Source of the DNA: Hyphobacterium marinum
GTDB lineage: Bacteria > Pseudomonadota > Alphaproteobacteria > Caulobacterales > Maricaulaceae
Direction: 5' to 3'
NCBI RefSeq assembly: GCF_036330325.1
Contig: NZ_JAZDRO010000001.1
Span: 744,001 to 808,000 of the forward strand
DNA length: 64,000 bases
Shown one piece after another: positions 33,396 to 41,059 of this stretch. Numbering within the stretch: the stretch's first letter is position 1; each line of letters starts with the position of its first letter. The notes under the pieces are model-generated. The model was not told the origin of the DNA, did no database searches, and worked only from the letters and a program-made list of their open reading frames with translations. The position numbers were made by a program, and so were the translations under genes.

Positions 33396-34226
33396 ATGCG
33401 CCGTTTTAAGTTGAGACGCCACGTTTATGCGGGCACGGTCGCCATGGCCGGTGTGCTGGGTGGAATGGTCTCGCCGGGCTGGACGATGGACGCCAACTGG
33501 AGTCCGTCCCAGGCCATTCTCGCTCCCCTGATGTCCGAATACTCCGCACCGGCCCAGCCGACCGCGCAGCCTGAGGCCGAACAACTGGCAATCAGCGCGA
33601 TGGACGGCCGGCGGCATGAAACCGGGGCCATTTCCGCCTTTGCCGGTGAGCGCGTCTCCCGGGCCATGGTCAATGATACCTCGGCGATCGAGGTGCGGGT
33701 CTATAATCCAGGCTCCGACCAGCTGGCCGGGAGGCTCTATCGGATACGGTCGGACAGCGACCCGGTCGTGATTCAACCCGAACAGGAAGGCCGCTCCAGC
33801 GTTGCCGTCGATTATGTCGCGCGGTTTGACTCACCGGGCGCTGGAGATGAGCTGGACCTGGCCTTCATTCCGCGGGCCGGCGTCAGCTTCGGTCCCGACG
33901 GTTCGGCGGCTGGTGCGGGTGCGCAGGTTCGCATCGGTCAGTATTTCGACGAGGCCGGTGACGGCCGTCCGTCCTGGTATGCCTTTGCCGGAGCCGAGCG
34001 CCGCGCGGTGCTCTATGATCCGGCGCAAGGGTTCGACCTGACTGACGCGATGACCTACGAAAACTACACCGTCGTTGGTGATGTTCAGGCCGGCGTGGCC
34101 ATGCGCTTGGGCGATGTCGATCTCTCGCTCGCCTATGTTCGCCGCGAAACCAAATACACCGCTGGTGCCTCGGGCTTTAATGAGCACGAGGACTTCGCGG
34201 CGGTTTCGCTCACGCGGACCTGGTAG
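33396..34226 (+). CDS. Predicted outer-membrane beta-barrel protein (possibly LpxR-like)
   Basis: A 276-residue protein with an N-terminal signal-type segment (YAGTVAMAGVLGGMVSPGW), a Pro/Ala/Gln-rich stretch, and a C-terminal half of amphipathic strands (SWYAFAGAERRAVLYDP, VQAGVAMRLGDVDLSLAYV, EDFAAVSLTRTW) ending in Trp. The last strands recall the LpxR/DUF2219 lipid A deacylases, but I cannot place the catalytic residues and do not rely on it. It starts after GGGGAG, 138 bp after nrdA, and converges on metB with a 17-bp overlap. Confidence 0.7.
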   Translation: MRRFKLRRHVYAGTVAMAGVLGGMVSPGWTMDANWSPSQAILAPLMSEYSAPAQPTAQPEAEQLAISAMDGRRHETGAISAFAGERVSRAMVNDTSAIEVRVYNPGSDQLAGRLYRIRSDSDPVVIQPEQEGRSSVAVDYVARFDSPGAGDELDLAFIPRAGVSFGPDGSAAGAGAQVRIGQYFDEAGDGRPSWYAFAGAERRAVLYDPAQGFDLTDAMTYENYTVVGDVQAGVAMRLGDVDLSLAYVRRETKYTAGASGFNEHEDFAAVSLTRTW

Positions 34227-35367
34227 AGCTTCTCTCCAGCGCGTCTGACAGGTCGCGCCACAGATCCTCGACATCCTCCAGCCCGACCGACAGGCGGACC
34301 AGCCCGTCAGCGATACCCGCCTGCGCGCGGTCCGCAGGGCTCATCGCGGCGTGGGTCATCAGCGACGGGATTGAGACAAGGCTCTCCGTGCCACCCAGAG
34401 ACTGGGCGAGCGTGAAGAGGTCCAGATCCTGGACGAAAGCGTTCGGGCACAAGCCACCCACCAACTCCATACTGATCAAAGGACCGAAGCCCGACTGCTG
34501 CTCAGCCGCGAGGGCATGACCCTTGTGTGCGGTTAGGCCGGGATAATCCACGCGCGTGACCGACGGATGTGCGTCGAGCCGTATGGCGAGGTCCAGTGCT
34601 GATGCGCTTTGTGCCTTTGCCCGCAGCGCCAGCGTGCGCAGGCCCCGCGTTGCCAGAAAGGCATCAAATGCGCCGCCACCGACTCCGGCCGCATTCACCC
34701 ACCAGGCAAAACGCTCCATCCGTGTTGCATCGCGCGCGGCGACAAAGCCGCCCACCATGTCAGAATGACCATTAAGGAGTTTGGTTGCTGACCCCACGAC
34801 GATATCAGCGCCGAGATCGAGCGGTCTCTGTTGCGCGCCTGTGAGGACGGTATTGTCGACCACGCTGACGGCACCGGCCTCGCGGGTGAGCGCGCAGACG
34901 GCGGCGATATCGGTGATTCGCAGGCGCGGGTTTGACGGTGTCTCGATGAAGACGAGTGCGGCGGGCCGGGAGAGCGCTTCTTGCGCCGCTGCCACGTTTG
35001 TCAGATCGACATAATTGATGGTGAAACGTCGGCCCTCCGCGCGGGCATCCAACAAACGCCGTGTGCCGCCATAGACGTCATGTCCGCAGACGATGCGCGA
35101 CCCGGCCGGCAGATCGTTGAGGAGCAGGTCGATCGCGGCCATGCCCGAGGCCGTGACGCAGGCTCCGGCAGCGCCTTCGAGCTTTGCGATTGCCTCTTCC
35201 AGAAGCGCCCGCCCGGGATTGGCGGTGCGGGCATAGTCGAACGCACCGGCGGTACCGGCCTCTTCCCTGCGCCAGGCCGAGGTAAGGTGAACCGGCGCGG
35301 TGACCGCCCCGCCGGGGTCGCAATTAATGCCGGTCCGGGCGAGGTGTGTCGCGGACGACCAGCTCAT
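34210..35367 (-). CDS. metB: Cystathionine gamma-synthase / lyase family PLP enzyme
   Basis: A 385-residue Cys/Met-metabolism PLP enzyme. CVTASGMAAIDLLL binds the cofactor phosphate, SVVDNTVLTGAQQRPLDLG holds the ring-stacking region and Asp, and VVGSATKLLNGHSDMVGG has the Schiff-base Lys. GGTESLVSIPSLMTHAAM near the C terminus is the substrate carboxylate site. With hom and metX upstream in one operon, it probably makes cystathionine or homocysteine from an activated homoserine, so metB or metZ are both possible. ATGA overlap with metX. Confidence 0.9.
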   Translation of the reverse strand: MSWSSATHLARTGINCDPGGAVTAPVHLTSAWRREEAGTAGAFDYARTANPGRALLEEAIAKLEGAAGACVTASGMAAIDLLLNDLPAGSRIVCGHDVYGGTRRLLDARAEGRRFTINYVDLTNVAAAQEALSRPAALVFIETPSNPRLRITDIAAVCALTREAGAVSVVDNTVLTGAQQRPLDLGADIVVGSATKLLNGHSDMVGGFVAARDATRMERFAWWVNAAGVGGGAFDAFLATRGLRTLALRAKAQSASALDLAIRLDAHPSVTRVDYPGLTAHKGHALAAEQQSGFGPLISMELVGGLCPNAFVQDLDLFTLAQSLGGTESLVSIPSLMTHAAMSPADRAQAGIADGLVRLSVGLEDVEDLWRDLSDALERSSTRSA

Positions 35368-36275
35368 GCGAAAGCCCTGGCAAGGAAGGCATTCACGGCA
35401 TCGACCTCCTTCAGGAAGCCATCATGGCCATAGAGACTCGGACGAAATTCGAGTGCCGCGCCCGGAAGCTGGCTTGCGGTCCATTCGACATCACAGGGCG
35501 GAACGAGCTGGTCACTGTCGAAGCCCAGGAGCCAGGCCGGGGCGGTAATGCACGTGAAGTCGATCTCCACCTGGTCCATGGAATGAGAGAGGGCGAGGAA
35601 GCGTTTTGCGCTCGTCCGCGCAGCATAGGTCTCGCCGTGATGGGCAAGCCAGGCCCCGATGCCCCGGGCTTCACGGCTCGCCGGGTCAGGGTCCCGGAAG
35701 CGCTCGGCGAATTCCTCGGGTGTGCGATAGGTGGTCATGGCGAGACGTCTTGCGAGATCGACGCCGCGGGCTTCGTCACCGGCCGCAACACCGGCTCGGA
35801 CGATGCCGCGCTGAACCGAGCGCCAGGCCTGCGCCATCGGATGGACCCGCCCTGCTGCCGCGATGAGGACGAGCTTGGTCACCCGGTCTGGAAAAGCGCT
35901 GGCGAGTTCCAGCGCAATGGCTCCTCCATAGGACGCGCCGACCACGGCAAAGCGATCGAGCCCGGCCGCATTCGCCAGGGCCACGATGGCGCGGGCCTGG
36001 TCGGCGAGCGTCGGGAAGGGCGAGACCTCCTCGCCGAGAAAATCGGCTCCGAGCAAGGCGAAGCGGTTCGGGGTCAAGGCACCGTCATGGTCGGCGACAC
36101 CGGGCCACCAGCCTTGTCTGTCCGCATCACCGAGTAGATGTTTGCCCGCCGAAACGCCGCCCAGCACGACCACGCCGGGCCGGGTCGTCTCGCCATGCAG
36201 GCGTCCGAGCGCCTGGACGTGCGTGCCGCCCGTCAACTCCACACTGACAGCGTGGTCTTCAATCCGTACAGTCAT
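35364..36275 (-). CDS. metX: Homoserine O-acyltransferase-like alpha/beta hydrolase (short MetX)
   Basis: A 303-residue MetX-type enzyme expected to acylate homoserine from acetyl- or succinyl-CoA. The nucleophile elbow is VVGASYGGAIALELA, the Asp lies in LLGFDSDQLVPP, and the His in YGHDGFLKEVDAV; GVVVLGGVSAGKHL at the N terminus suits an oxyanion-hole role. Standard MetX is about 370-390 residues, so this form is shorter, mainly in the lid and N terminus. The operon and riboswitch support a methionine role strongly. Overlaps hom and metB by 4 bp each. Confidence 0.85.
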   Translation of the reverse strand: MTVRIEDHAVSVELTGGTHVQALGRLHGETTRPGVVVLGGVSAGKHLLGDADRQGWWPGVADHDGALTPNRFALLGADFLGEEVSPFPTLADQARAIVALANAAGLDRFAVVGASYGGAIALELASAFPDRVTKLVLIAAAGRVHPMAQAWRSVQRGIVRAGVAAGDEARGVDLARRLAMTTYRTPEEFAERFRDPDPASREARGIGAWLAHHGETYAARTSAKRFLALSHSMDQVEIDFTCITAPAWLLGFDSDQLVPPCDVEWTASQLPGAALEFRPSLYGHDGFLKEVDAVNAFLARAFA

Positions 36276-37240
36276 CGCCAGTGCCCGGACAGGACGCGGC
36301 GGACGTCGCCAAGCACGCTGGCGGATGTCGGTCCCCGTCCGGCCCCTTTTCCCGAGAGGATGAGCGGCGGACGCGAGGGGCTGGTCAGGATCACGACATT
36401 CTCCTCCCTGCGGGCGCGGGCCAGCGGATCGTCAAGACGGACCGCTTCGAGCGTTACGCTGGCATGGAGACCGGTATCGGTCCGGTCAAGCCGCGCGACC
36501 TGGCGCAGGCGTACCCCCGCCTGGGCGGCGCGCAGGGCCGCACCGGCGGGAAGGTCACGGATTGACTGGACCGGAATGGCATCCGGATCGAGGTCCACAT
36601 CCCAGGCTGTGCGGGCGATCAGGACCAGCTTCGCCGCCGCATCGAGCCCGTCGAGATCGGCAGACGGGTCCGCCTCGGCAAACCCCGCCTGCTGCGCGGC
36701 GGGTACCGCCTCGTCCAGCGATCCGCCGTCTGCCAGCCGGTCGAGGACGAAATTCGACGTGCCATTAAGGACGGCCCGTACCGAAGCCGGGGGGTGACCG
36801 GAGACTTGCAGGCGTTCGATGGATTCAAGAACCGGGACACCGCCCCCCACCGCCGCCGAACAGGCAAAGGCGGTATTCTGGGCGCGTGCGCGGCGGACGA
36901 GGTCGGGACGACGCGCGACGGCGGCCTTGTTGGCGGTGACGACATGGGCGCTAATTCCGACCGCCCAGTCCAGTGCAGCCTCGGCGAGCGGGCCGCCGGG
37001 CAGAGTCTCGATCACGATGTGGGGGTGAAGGGCCTGGATGTCTTGCAGGCGCGAAAAGACCGGCGTGTTCGGTCCGACACCGTCGCGACGGGTCCGGGTC
37101 AGAACACCGCTCAAGGAGAGGCCTTGGGGCAGGGCGGCGGCGACACCGCCACCAACCGTGCCGCAGCCCAGCAGAACGGCGCGCAACGGAACGGCCCGGG
37201 CCGGGCGGACAGGATCAAGGAGTGTGGAGCTGGCAGACAT
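36272..37240 (-). CDS. hom: Homoserine dehydrogenase without ACT domain
   Basis: A 322-residue enzyme that reduces aspartate semialdehyde to homoserine. LLGCGTVGGGV is the dinucleotide-binding motif, VVTANKAAVA and VLNGTSNFVLDRL follow, and AEADPSADLDGLDAAAKL carries the catalytic Asp/Lys. The usual C-terminal ACT domain that senses threonine is missing (a typical length is about 430). ATG 37240 follows GGAGA; the longer frame to 37321 reads through the leader RNA. It heads an operon with metX and metB behind a SAM-II riboswitch, so it seems dedicated to methionine. Whether a second, threonine-type hom exists elsewhere is unknown. Confidence 0.9.
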   Translation of the reverse strand: MSASSTLLDPVRPARAVPLRAVLLGCGTVGGGVAAALPQGLSLSGVLTRTRRDGVGPNTPVFSRLQDIQALHPHIVIETLPGGPLAEAALDWAVGISAHVVTANKAAVARRPDLVRRARAQNTAFACSAAVGGGVPVLESIERLQVSGHPPASVRAVLNGTSNFVLDRLADGGSLDEAVPAAQQAGFAEADPSADLDGLDAAAKLVLIARTAWDVDLDPDAIPVQSIRDLPAGAALRAAQAGVRLRQVARLDRTDTGLHASVTLEAVRLDDPLARARREENVVILTSPSRPPLILSGKGAGRGPTSASVLGDVRRVLSGHWR

Positions 37241-37264
37241 AGCGGTGGTGTCTCCGTCGGGCAG

Positions 37265-37343
37265 AAAAAAGCGGGACGGACCAAGACGCGCCGAAGGCCT
37301 GCGGGGACGGGCATCGCGCATGACGGGCGGTCGAGTCCGCCCC
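37265..37343 (-). terminator. Possible riboswitch expression platform (intrinsic terminator)
   Basis: On the minus strand GGGGCGGAC (37343-37335) can pair with GTCCGTCCC (37281-37273) through nine pairs including one G-U, two bases before a run of six T (37270-37265). The loop is long (about 50 nt) and has its own GC hairpins. An alternative pairing joins TGACGGG with CCCGTCA (37380-37374 with 37327-37321). Competing folds of this kind could link SAM binding to termination; this is a reading by eye. Confidence 0.35.
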
Positions 37344-37384
37344 GGGGAGAGTGGGGCGGGCTCCAGTCAGGCACCCGTCATCGC

Positions 37385-37440
37385 TTCGCTTTAGCCGCAC
37401 TTGTTCCGCGCCCGCAAGCTGAAGCTCAAATCGGCGCACA
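37385..37440 (-). promoter_or_regulatory. SAM-II riboswitch of the hom-metX-metB operon
   Basis: Read on the minus strand from 37440: P1 is GCGCC pairing perfectly with GGCGC; the loop starts GATTTGA; then come CTTGC, GGGCGCGG and, 28 nt after TTGC begins, GGCTAAAG. Spacing and invariant bases (GAUUU, UUGC..GCGCG, GCUAAA) match the SAM-II pseudoknot, in which the 3' GCUAAA strand threads the P1 loop around S-adenosylmethionine. The class is typical of alphaproteobacteria and of metX/metA-type genes. High SAM should reduce expression. Confidence 0.9.
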
Positions 37441-37472
37441 TCACGATATAAACATGTCTTTATATGTTGTCG
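37441..37472 (+). promoter_or_regulatory. Weak NrdR-box-like sites before nrdB
   Basis: TCTTTATATGTTGTCG (37457) matches 10 of 16 NrdR-box positions and TCACGATATAAACATG (37441) matches 9. The TATATGTTG core is also in the better box before nrdA. Spacing between these two is 16 bp rather than 31-32. The AT-rich segment also abuts the riboswitch on the other strand, so it may hold divergent promoters. Confidence 0.35.
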
Positions 37473-37623
37473 AGGGCAAAATTGCTGCGCGAGCTTGTGG
37501 GAAAACCCGGCACGGATACACACAAGGTCTGGACCTTAAGCCGGGTTTAACCCCAATATGTGGTAAATGGCGGTTGGCCAGCCCGCACCGCCCACAGACA
37601 GCGAACTTTCAGGGGAATCACCC

Positions 37624-38655
37624 ATGTCCGATACCGGAAAGACCGGCCTTCTGACCGCCAGTCACGCCTACAAACCCTTCCGCTATCCGTGGGCTTACGA
37701 GTTCTGGAAGAAGCAGCAGCAGGTCCACTGGATGCCGGAAGAAGTTCCGCTCGGTGAGGACTGCAAGGACTGGGCGACCAAGCTCAATGACCAGGAACGC
37801 AACCTGCTGACCCAGATTTTCCGCTTCTTCACGCAGTCCGACGTGGAAGTGAATGACAATTACATGGAGCGCTATGCGCGCGTGTTCAAACCGACCGAGA
37901 TCAAGATGATGCTCTCGGCGTTTTCGAACATGGAAACCATCCACATCGCCGCCTATGCGCTGCTGCTCGAAACCATCGGCATGCCCGACCATGAATTCTC
38001 GGCCTTCATGGAATACGAGGCGATGCGCGACAAGCACGACTACATGCAGCGTTTCGGCGTCGAGACGGAAGGCGACATCCTGCGCACGGTGGCGATGTTC
38101 GGGGCCTTCACCGAGGGCCTGCAGCTGTTCGCGTCGTTCGCGATGCTGATGAATTTCCCGCGCTTCAACAAGATGAAGGGGATGGGCCAGATCGTCTCCT
38201 GGTCGGTGCGCGACGAGAGCCTGCACTGCGAAGGCATGATCAAGCTGTTCCACGAATTCTCGCGCGAGACCGGTGCGCTGACGCAATCGGTCAAGGACGA
38301 CATCGTCGAAAATTGCCGCACGGTCGTGAGCCTGGAAGACAAGTTCATCGACCTTGCCTTCGAGATGGGTGATGTCGAAGGCATGACGCCGGAGGACATC
38401 AAGTCCTACATCCGCTACATCGCGGACTGGCGGCTGAAACAGCTCGAGCTGCCTGCCCTTTACGGGGCCAAGAAACACCCCCTGCCGTGGCTGACCGAGA
38501 TCCTGAACGGAGTCGAGCATGCCAATTTCTTCGAAACCCGTGCGACGGAATACTCCAAGGGTGCGACGAAGGGCGACTGGCACGGGGCGGACGGTGTCTG
38601 GGCGAGCTTCGACAAGGCACGGTCGAAAGCGGCCAATTCGCTTCCGGCGGAATAG
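37624..38655 (+). CDS. nrdB: Class I ribonucleotide reductase, small subunit
   Basis: The 343-residue diiron-tyrosyl radical subunit that works with NrdA. Metal ligands are the Asp in TQSDVEVNDNY, Glu and His in METIHIAAY, Glu in FTEGLQLF, and Glu and His in RDESLHCEGM. The Tyr of ETIHIAAY lies where the radical Tyr is found, so this is class Ia/Ib-like, not the Tyr-less class Ic. No ATP-cone is attached. ATG 37624 follows AGGGGA; longer in-frame starts are unsupported. It is 4.4 kb from nrdA with met genes between, so it has its own promoter. Confidence 0.95.
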   Translation: MSDTGKTGLLTASHAYKPFRYPWAYEFWKKQQQVHWMPEEVPLGEDCKDWATKLNDQERNLLTQIFRFFTQSDVEVNDNYMERYARVFKPTEIKMMLSAFSNMETIHIAAYALLLETIGMPDHEFSAFMEYEAMRDKHDYMQRFGVETEGDILRTVAMFGAFTEGLQLFASFAMLMNFPRFNKMKGMGQIVSWSVRDESLHCEGMIKLFHEFSRETGALTQSVKDDIVENCRTVVSLEDKFIDLAFEMGDVEGMTPEDIKSYIRYIADWRLKQLELPALYGAKKHPLPWLTEILNGVEHANFFETRATEYSKGATKGDWHGADGVWASFDKARSKAANSLPAE

Positions 38656-38712
38656 GCAGGGACGCAAAAGCTTCTCTGGACGCGGGAACGAATCCGTCGC
38701 AATAAGCAGGCG

Positions 38713-40179
38713 ATGGACGTGAGATTTGAAACTGCCGCCTCGCCATCCGATGCCGTCGACCGGCTGGAACGGCTCTACGAAGCGGCGGCCCAGCGCCTTC
38801 GCGATGCCCTGAAAGCCTATATCGAGGACGGCGTTTCGCCCGACCCCAAGGCGCGCGCCGCCGGGGCCTTTGCCTATCCTGAACTGCGGGTTCACTACCA
38901 GACAGACGGGTCACCGCCGCCGGTCAGCCGCGCCTTCGGCAAGTTTTCCGAACCCGGCACCTACACCGCTGCGATCACCCAGCCCGCGCTCTACCGTGAC
39001 TATCTGCTCGAGCAGCTGACCCTTCTCGACAGCCAGTATCCGATCACGATCGAGACCGGCCCGTCGCGTGAGGAGATCGCCTTCTCCTACGTGCTCGACG
39101 GCTCGGAGGACATTGACCTCGACGCGGCTGTTCCGGCCGATCTCGTCCGGCATTTCCCTTACGCCGATCTCGCCGGTGTCGATGACGCGGTCCCGAATGG
39201 CGAGCGCAGCCCGGTCCCCGGCGAGCCACGCCCGCTCGGGCTCTTTGATGCGCCGCGCGTGGACTACTCGCTGCAGCGCCTGCGGCACTATACCGGCGCT
39301 CCGTACGAGGACGTGCAGCAATTCATCCTCTTCACCAATTATCACCGCTATGTCGACGCCTTCGTGGCCTGGGCGATCCGCCAGCTGAAGGAAGACAACG
39401 AATACGAATCGCTGTCCGCGGCCGGGTTCGTGACGGTCGATGCCAACACCCCCAATCCGCGTGCGGCGGTCGAGGGTGCGCCCTGGCGGCGCTTCCAGAT
39501 GCCGGCCTATCACCTCAAGGCTCCCGGCGGGCGCGGCATCACGCTGGTGAATATCGGCGTTGGTCCATCGAACGCGAAGACGATCACCGACCACCTCGCG
39601 GTACTGCGCCCGCAATGCTGGCTGATGATCGGTCATTGCGGCGGATTGCGGCATTCCCAGCGCCTGGGCGATTATGTGCTCGCCCACGCCTACCTGCGTT
39701 ATGACCGTGTCCTGGACCGCGACCTACCACTGGAAATTCCGGTGCCGGCCATTGCCGAAATCCAGATCGCGCTCGCCGACGCGGTCCGCACCGTCACGGG
39801 CGAGAAGAAAGACGAGCTCAAACGCCGCCTGAGGACCGGAACGGTCGCGACCTATGCCGACCGGAACTGGGAGCTGCGATATGCCGGCGAGGCGCGCCGG
39901 ATCAATCAATCCCGCGCCATCGCGGTCGACATGGAATCTGCGACTATCGCAGCGAATGGTTTCCGCCTGCGCGTGCCCTATGGGACGCTGCTGTGCGTGT
40001 CCGACAAGCCGCTGCATGGCGAGCTGAAACTGCCGGGTGCGGCCAATTTGTTCTACCAGCGCTCGGTCAGCGAACACCTGATGGCGGGGATCGAGACAAT
40101 CGAGATCCTCAAGCGCGACGACGCCTCGGCCCTGCATTCACGCAAGCTGCGCAGCTTCGACGAACCGCCTTTCCGGTAG
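38713..40179 (+). CDS. amn: AMP nucleosidase
   Basis: A 488-residue enzyme that cleaves AMP to adenine and ribose 5-phosphate. The N-terminal AMP-nucleosidase domain includes RAFGKFSEPGTYTAAITQP and the conserved QFILFTNYHRYVDAF. The C-terminal phosphorylase domain has LVNIGVGPSNAKTITDHLA, LMIGHCGGLRHSQRLGDYV and AVDMESATIAANGFR, with the ribose-binding Glu in DMESAT and Asp in CVSDKPLHGE. The length is usual for Amn. It lies 57 bp after nrdB, so it may share a nucleotide-metabolism transcript. Confidence 0.95.
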   Translation: MDVRFETAASPSDAVDRLERLYEAAAQRLRDALKAYIEDGVSPDPKARAAGAFAYPELRVHYQTDGSPPPVSRAFGKFSEPGTYTAAITQPALYRDYLLEQLTLLDSQYPITIETGPSREEIAFSYVLDGSEDIDLDAAVPADLVRHFPYADLAGVDDAVPNGERSPVPGEPRPLGLFDAPRVDYSLQRLRHYTGAPYEDVQQFILFTNYHRYVDAFVAWAIRQLKEDNEYESLSAAGFVTVDANTPNPRAAVEGAPWRRFQMPAYHLKAPGGRGITLVNIGVGPSNAKTITDHLAVLRPQCWLMIGHCGGLRHSQRLGDYVLAHAYLRYDRVLDRDLPLEIPVPAIAEIQIALADAVRTVTGEKKDELKRRLRTGTVATYADRNWELRYAGEARRINQSRAIAVDMESATIAANGFRLRVPYGTLLCVSDKPLHGELKLPGAANLFYQRSVSEHLMAGIETIEILKRDDASALHSRKLRSFDEPPFR

Positions 40180-40291
40180 GAACCGTCAGTTTTCGCAGCA
40201 AAGGTCACCCCGTGCCTTCGGAGAACCGCGAATAGCCGCAATGCGCCTTACTGGCTTGCCCTTGCGGGGCGGTCATCGTAGCAAGCCAAGC

Positions 40292-41059
40292 ATGAGCCGT
40301 GTGATCCCCTTTGAAGGCATCCGCAACTTCCGCCATTTCGGGGGTTATTCGGGCCGTGACGGACGGAAATTGCGTGAGGGCCTGTATCGTTCGGGGCATT
40401 TCAGCCGGGCGACCGAGGCGGACCGCAAGGCGTTGGCCGACCTCAATATCACCCATGTCACCGATTTGCGCCGCCCCCAGGAGCGCGAGCGCGAACCGTC
40501 GAACTGGGCCGAGGAATCGGGCGTTTATGTGCTGGAGTCCGATATCGCCGGGCACAGGGAGCCGCCCCATCTCGCCTTTCTGCGCGAGGGCGATCTGAGC
40601 CTGTCGGGAATCCGCGACTTCATGCTGTCGACCTATCGCCGGCTGCCGACCGATCCGGGCAACAAGAAAGTGTTTGCCGCCGGTCTGAGAGCGCTCGGCG
40701 AGGTGGGGACGCAAGGCTTTGTCGTCCATTGTGCGGCGGGCAAGGACCGGACCGGGATTTTCTGTGCGCTGGCGCAGAGCCTGGTGGGCGTCGGACGTGA
40801 CGCGATCAATGACGATTACCTGATGACCAATATCGCGGTGGACTATGACCGCGTGGTTCCCGAGGTCGCCGCCGGTATCGAGGCCAATTACGGCCGCCGC
40901 ATCCCGGATACGGAAATGCGGCTCTTTCTCGGTGTGGACGCGGACTATCTCGACCAGGCGTTTGGCGTGATCGGCGACCCGCGCACCTATATGCGCGACG
41001 AGCTGGGCCTGAGCGAGGACGAACTCGACGCGATCGAAAGGCGGTTGCTGGTCCCGTGA
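40292..41059 (+). CDS. Tyrosine-protein phosphatase family protein
   Basis: A 255-residue cysteine phosphatase of the bacterial DSP-like group (similar to IphP/LipA-type enzymes). The P-loop is VVHCAAGKDRTG with Cys at about residue 148 and the following Arg. IRNFRHFGGYSGRDG at the N terminus and LYRSGHFSRA, VTDLRRPQERERE are family marks. The ATG at 40292 starts at the conserved region; an ATG at 40241 gives 17 more residues. Its stop overlaps the GTG of pabB. The substrate (protein, lipid or nucleotide) is unknown. Confidence 0.88.
   Translation: MSRVIPFEGIRNFRHFGGYSGRDGRKLREGLYRSGHFSRATEADRKALADLNITHVTDLRRPQEREREPSNWAEESGVYVLESDIAGHREPPHLAFLREGDLSLSGIRDFMLSTYRRLPTDPGNKKVFAAGLRALGEVGTQGFVVHCAAGKDRTGIFCALAQSLVGVGRDAINDDYLMTNIAVDYDRVVPEVAAGIEANYGRRIPDTEMRLFLGVDADYLDQAFGVIGDPRTYMRDELGLSEDELDAIERRLLVP

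Noticed and set aside
33396..34226. Firm call of LpxR lipid A deacylase
   Set aside because: Only the last barrel strands are suggestive; catalytic residues could not be located, so it is listed as a predicted barrel.
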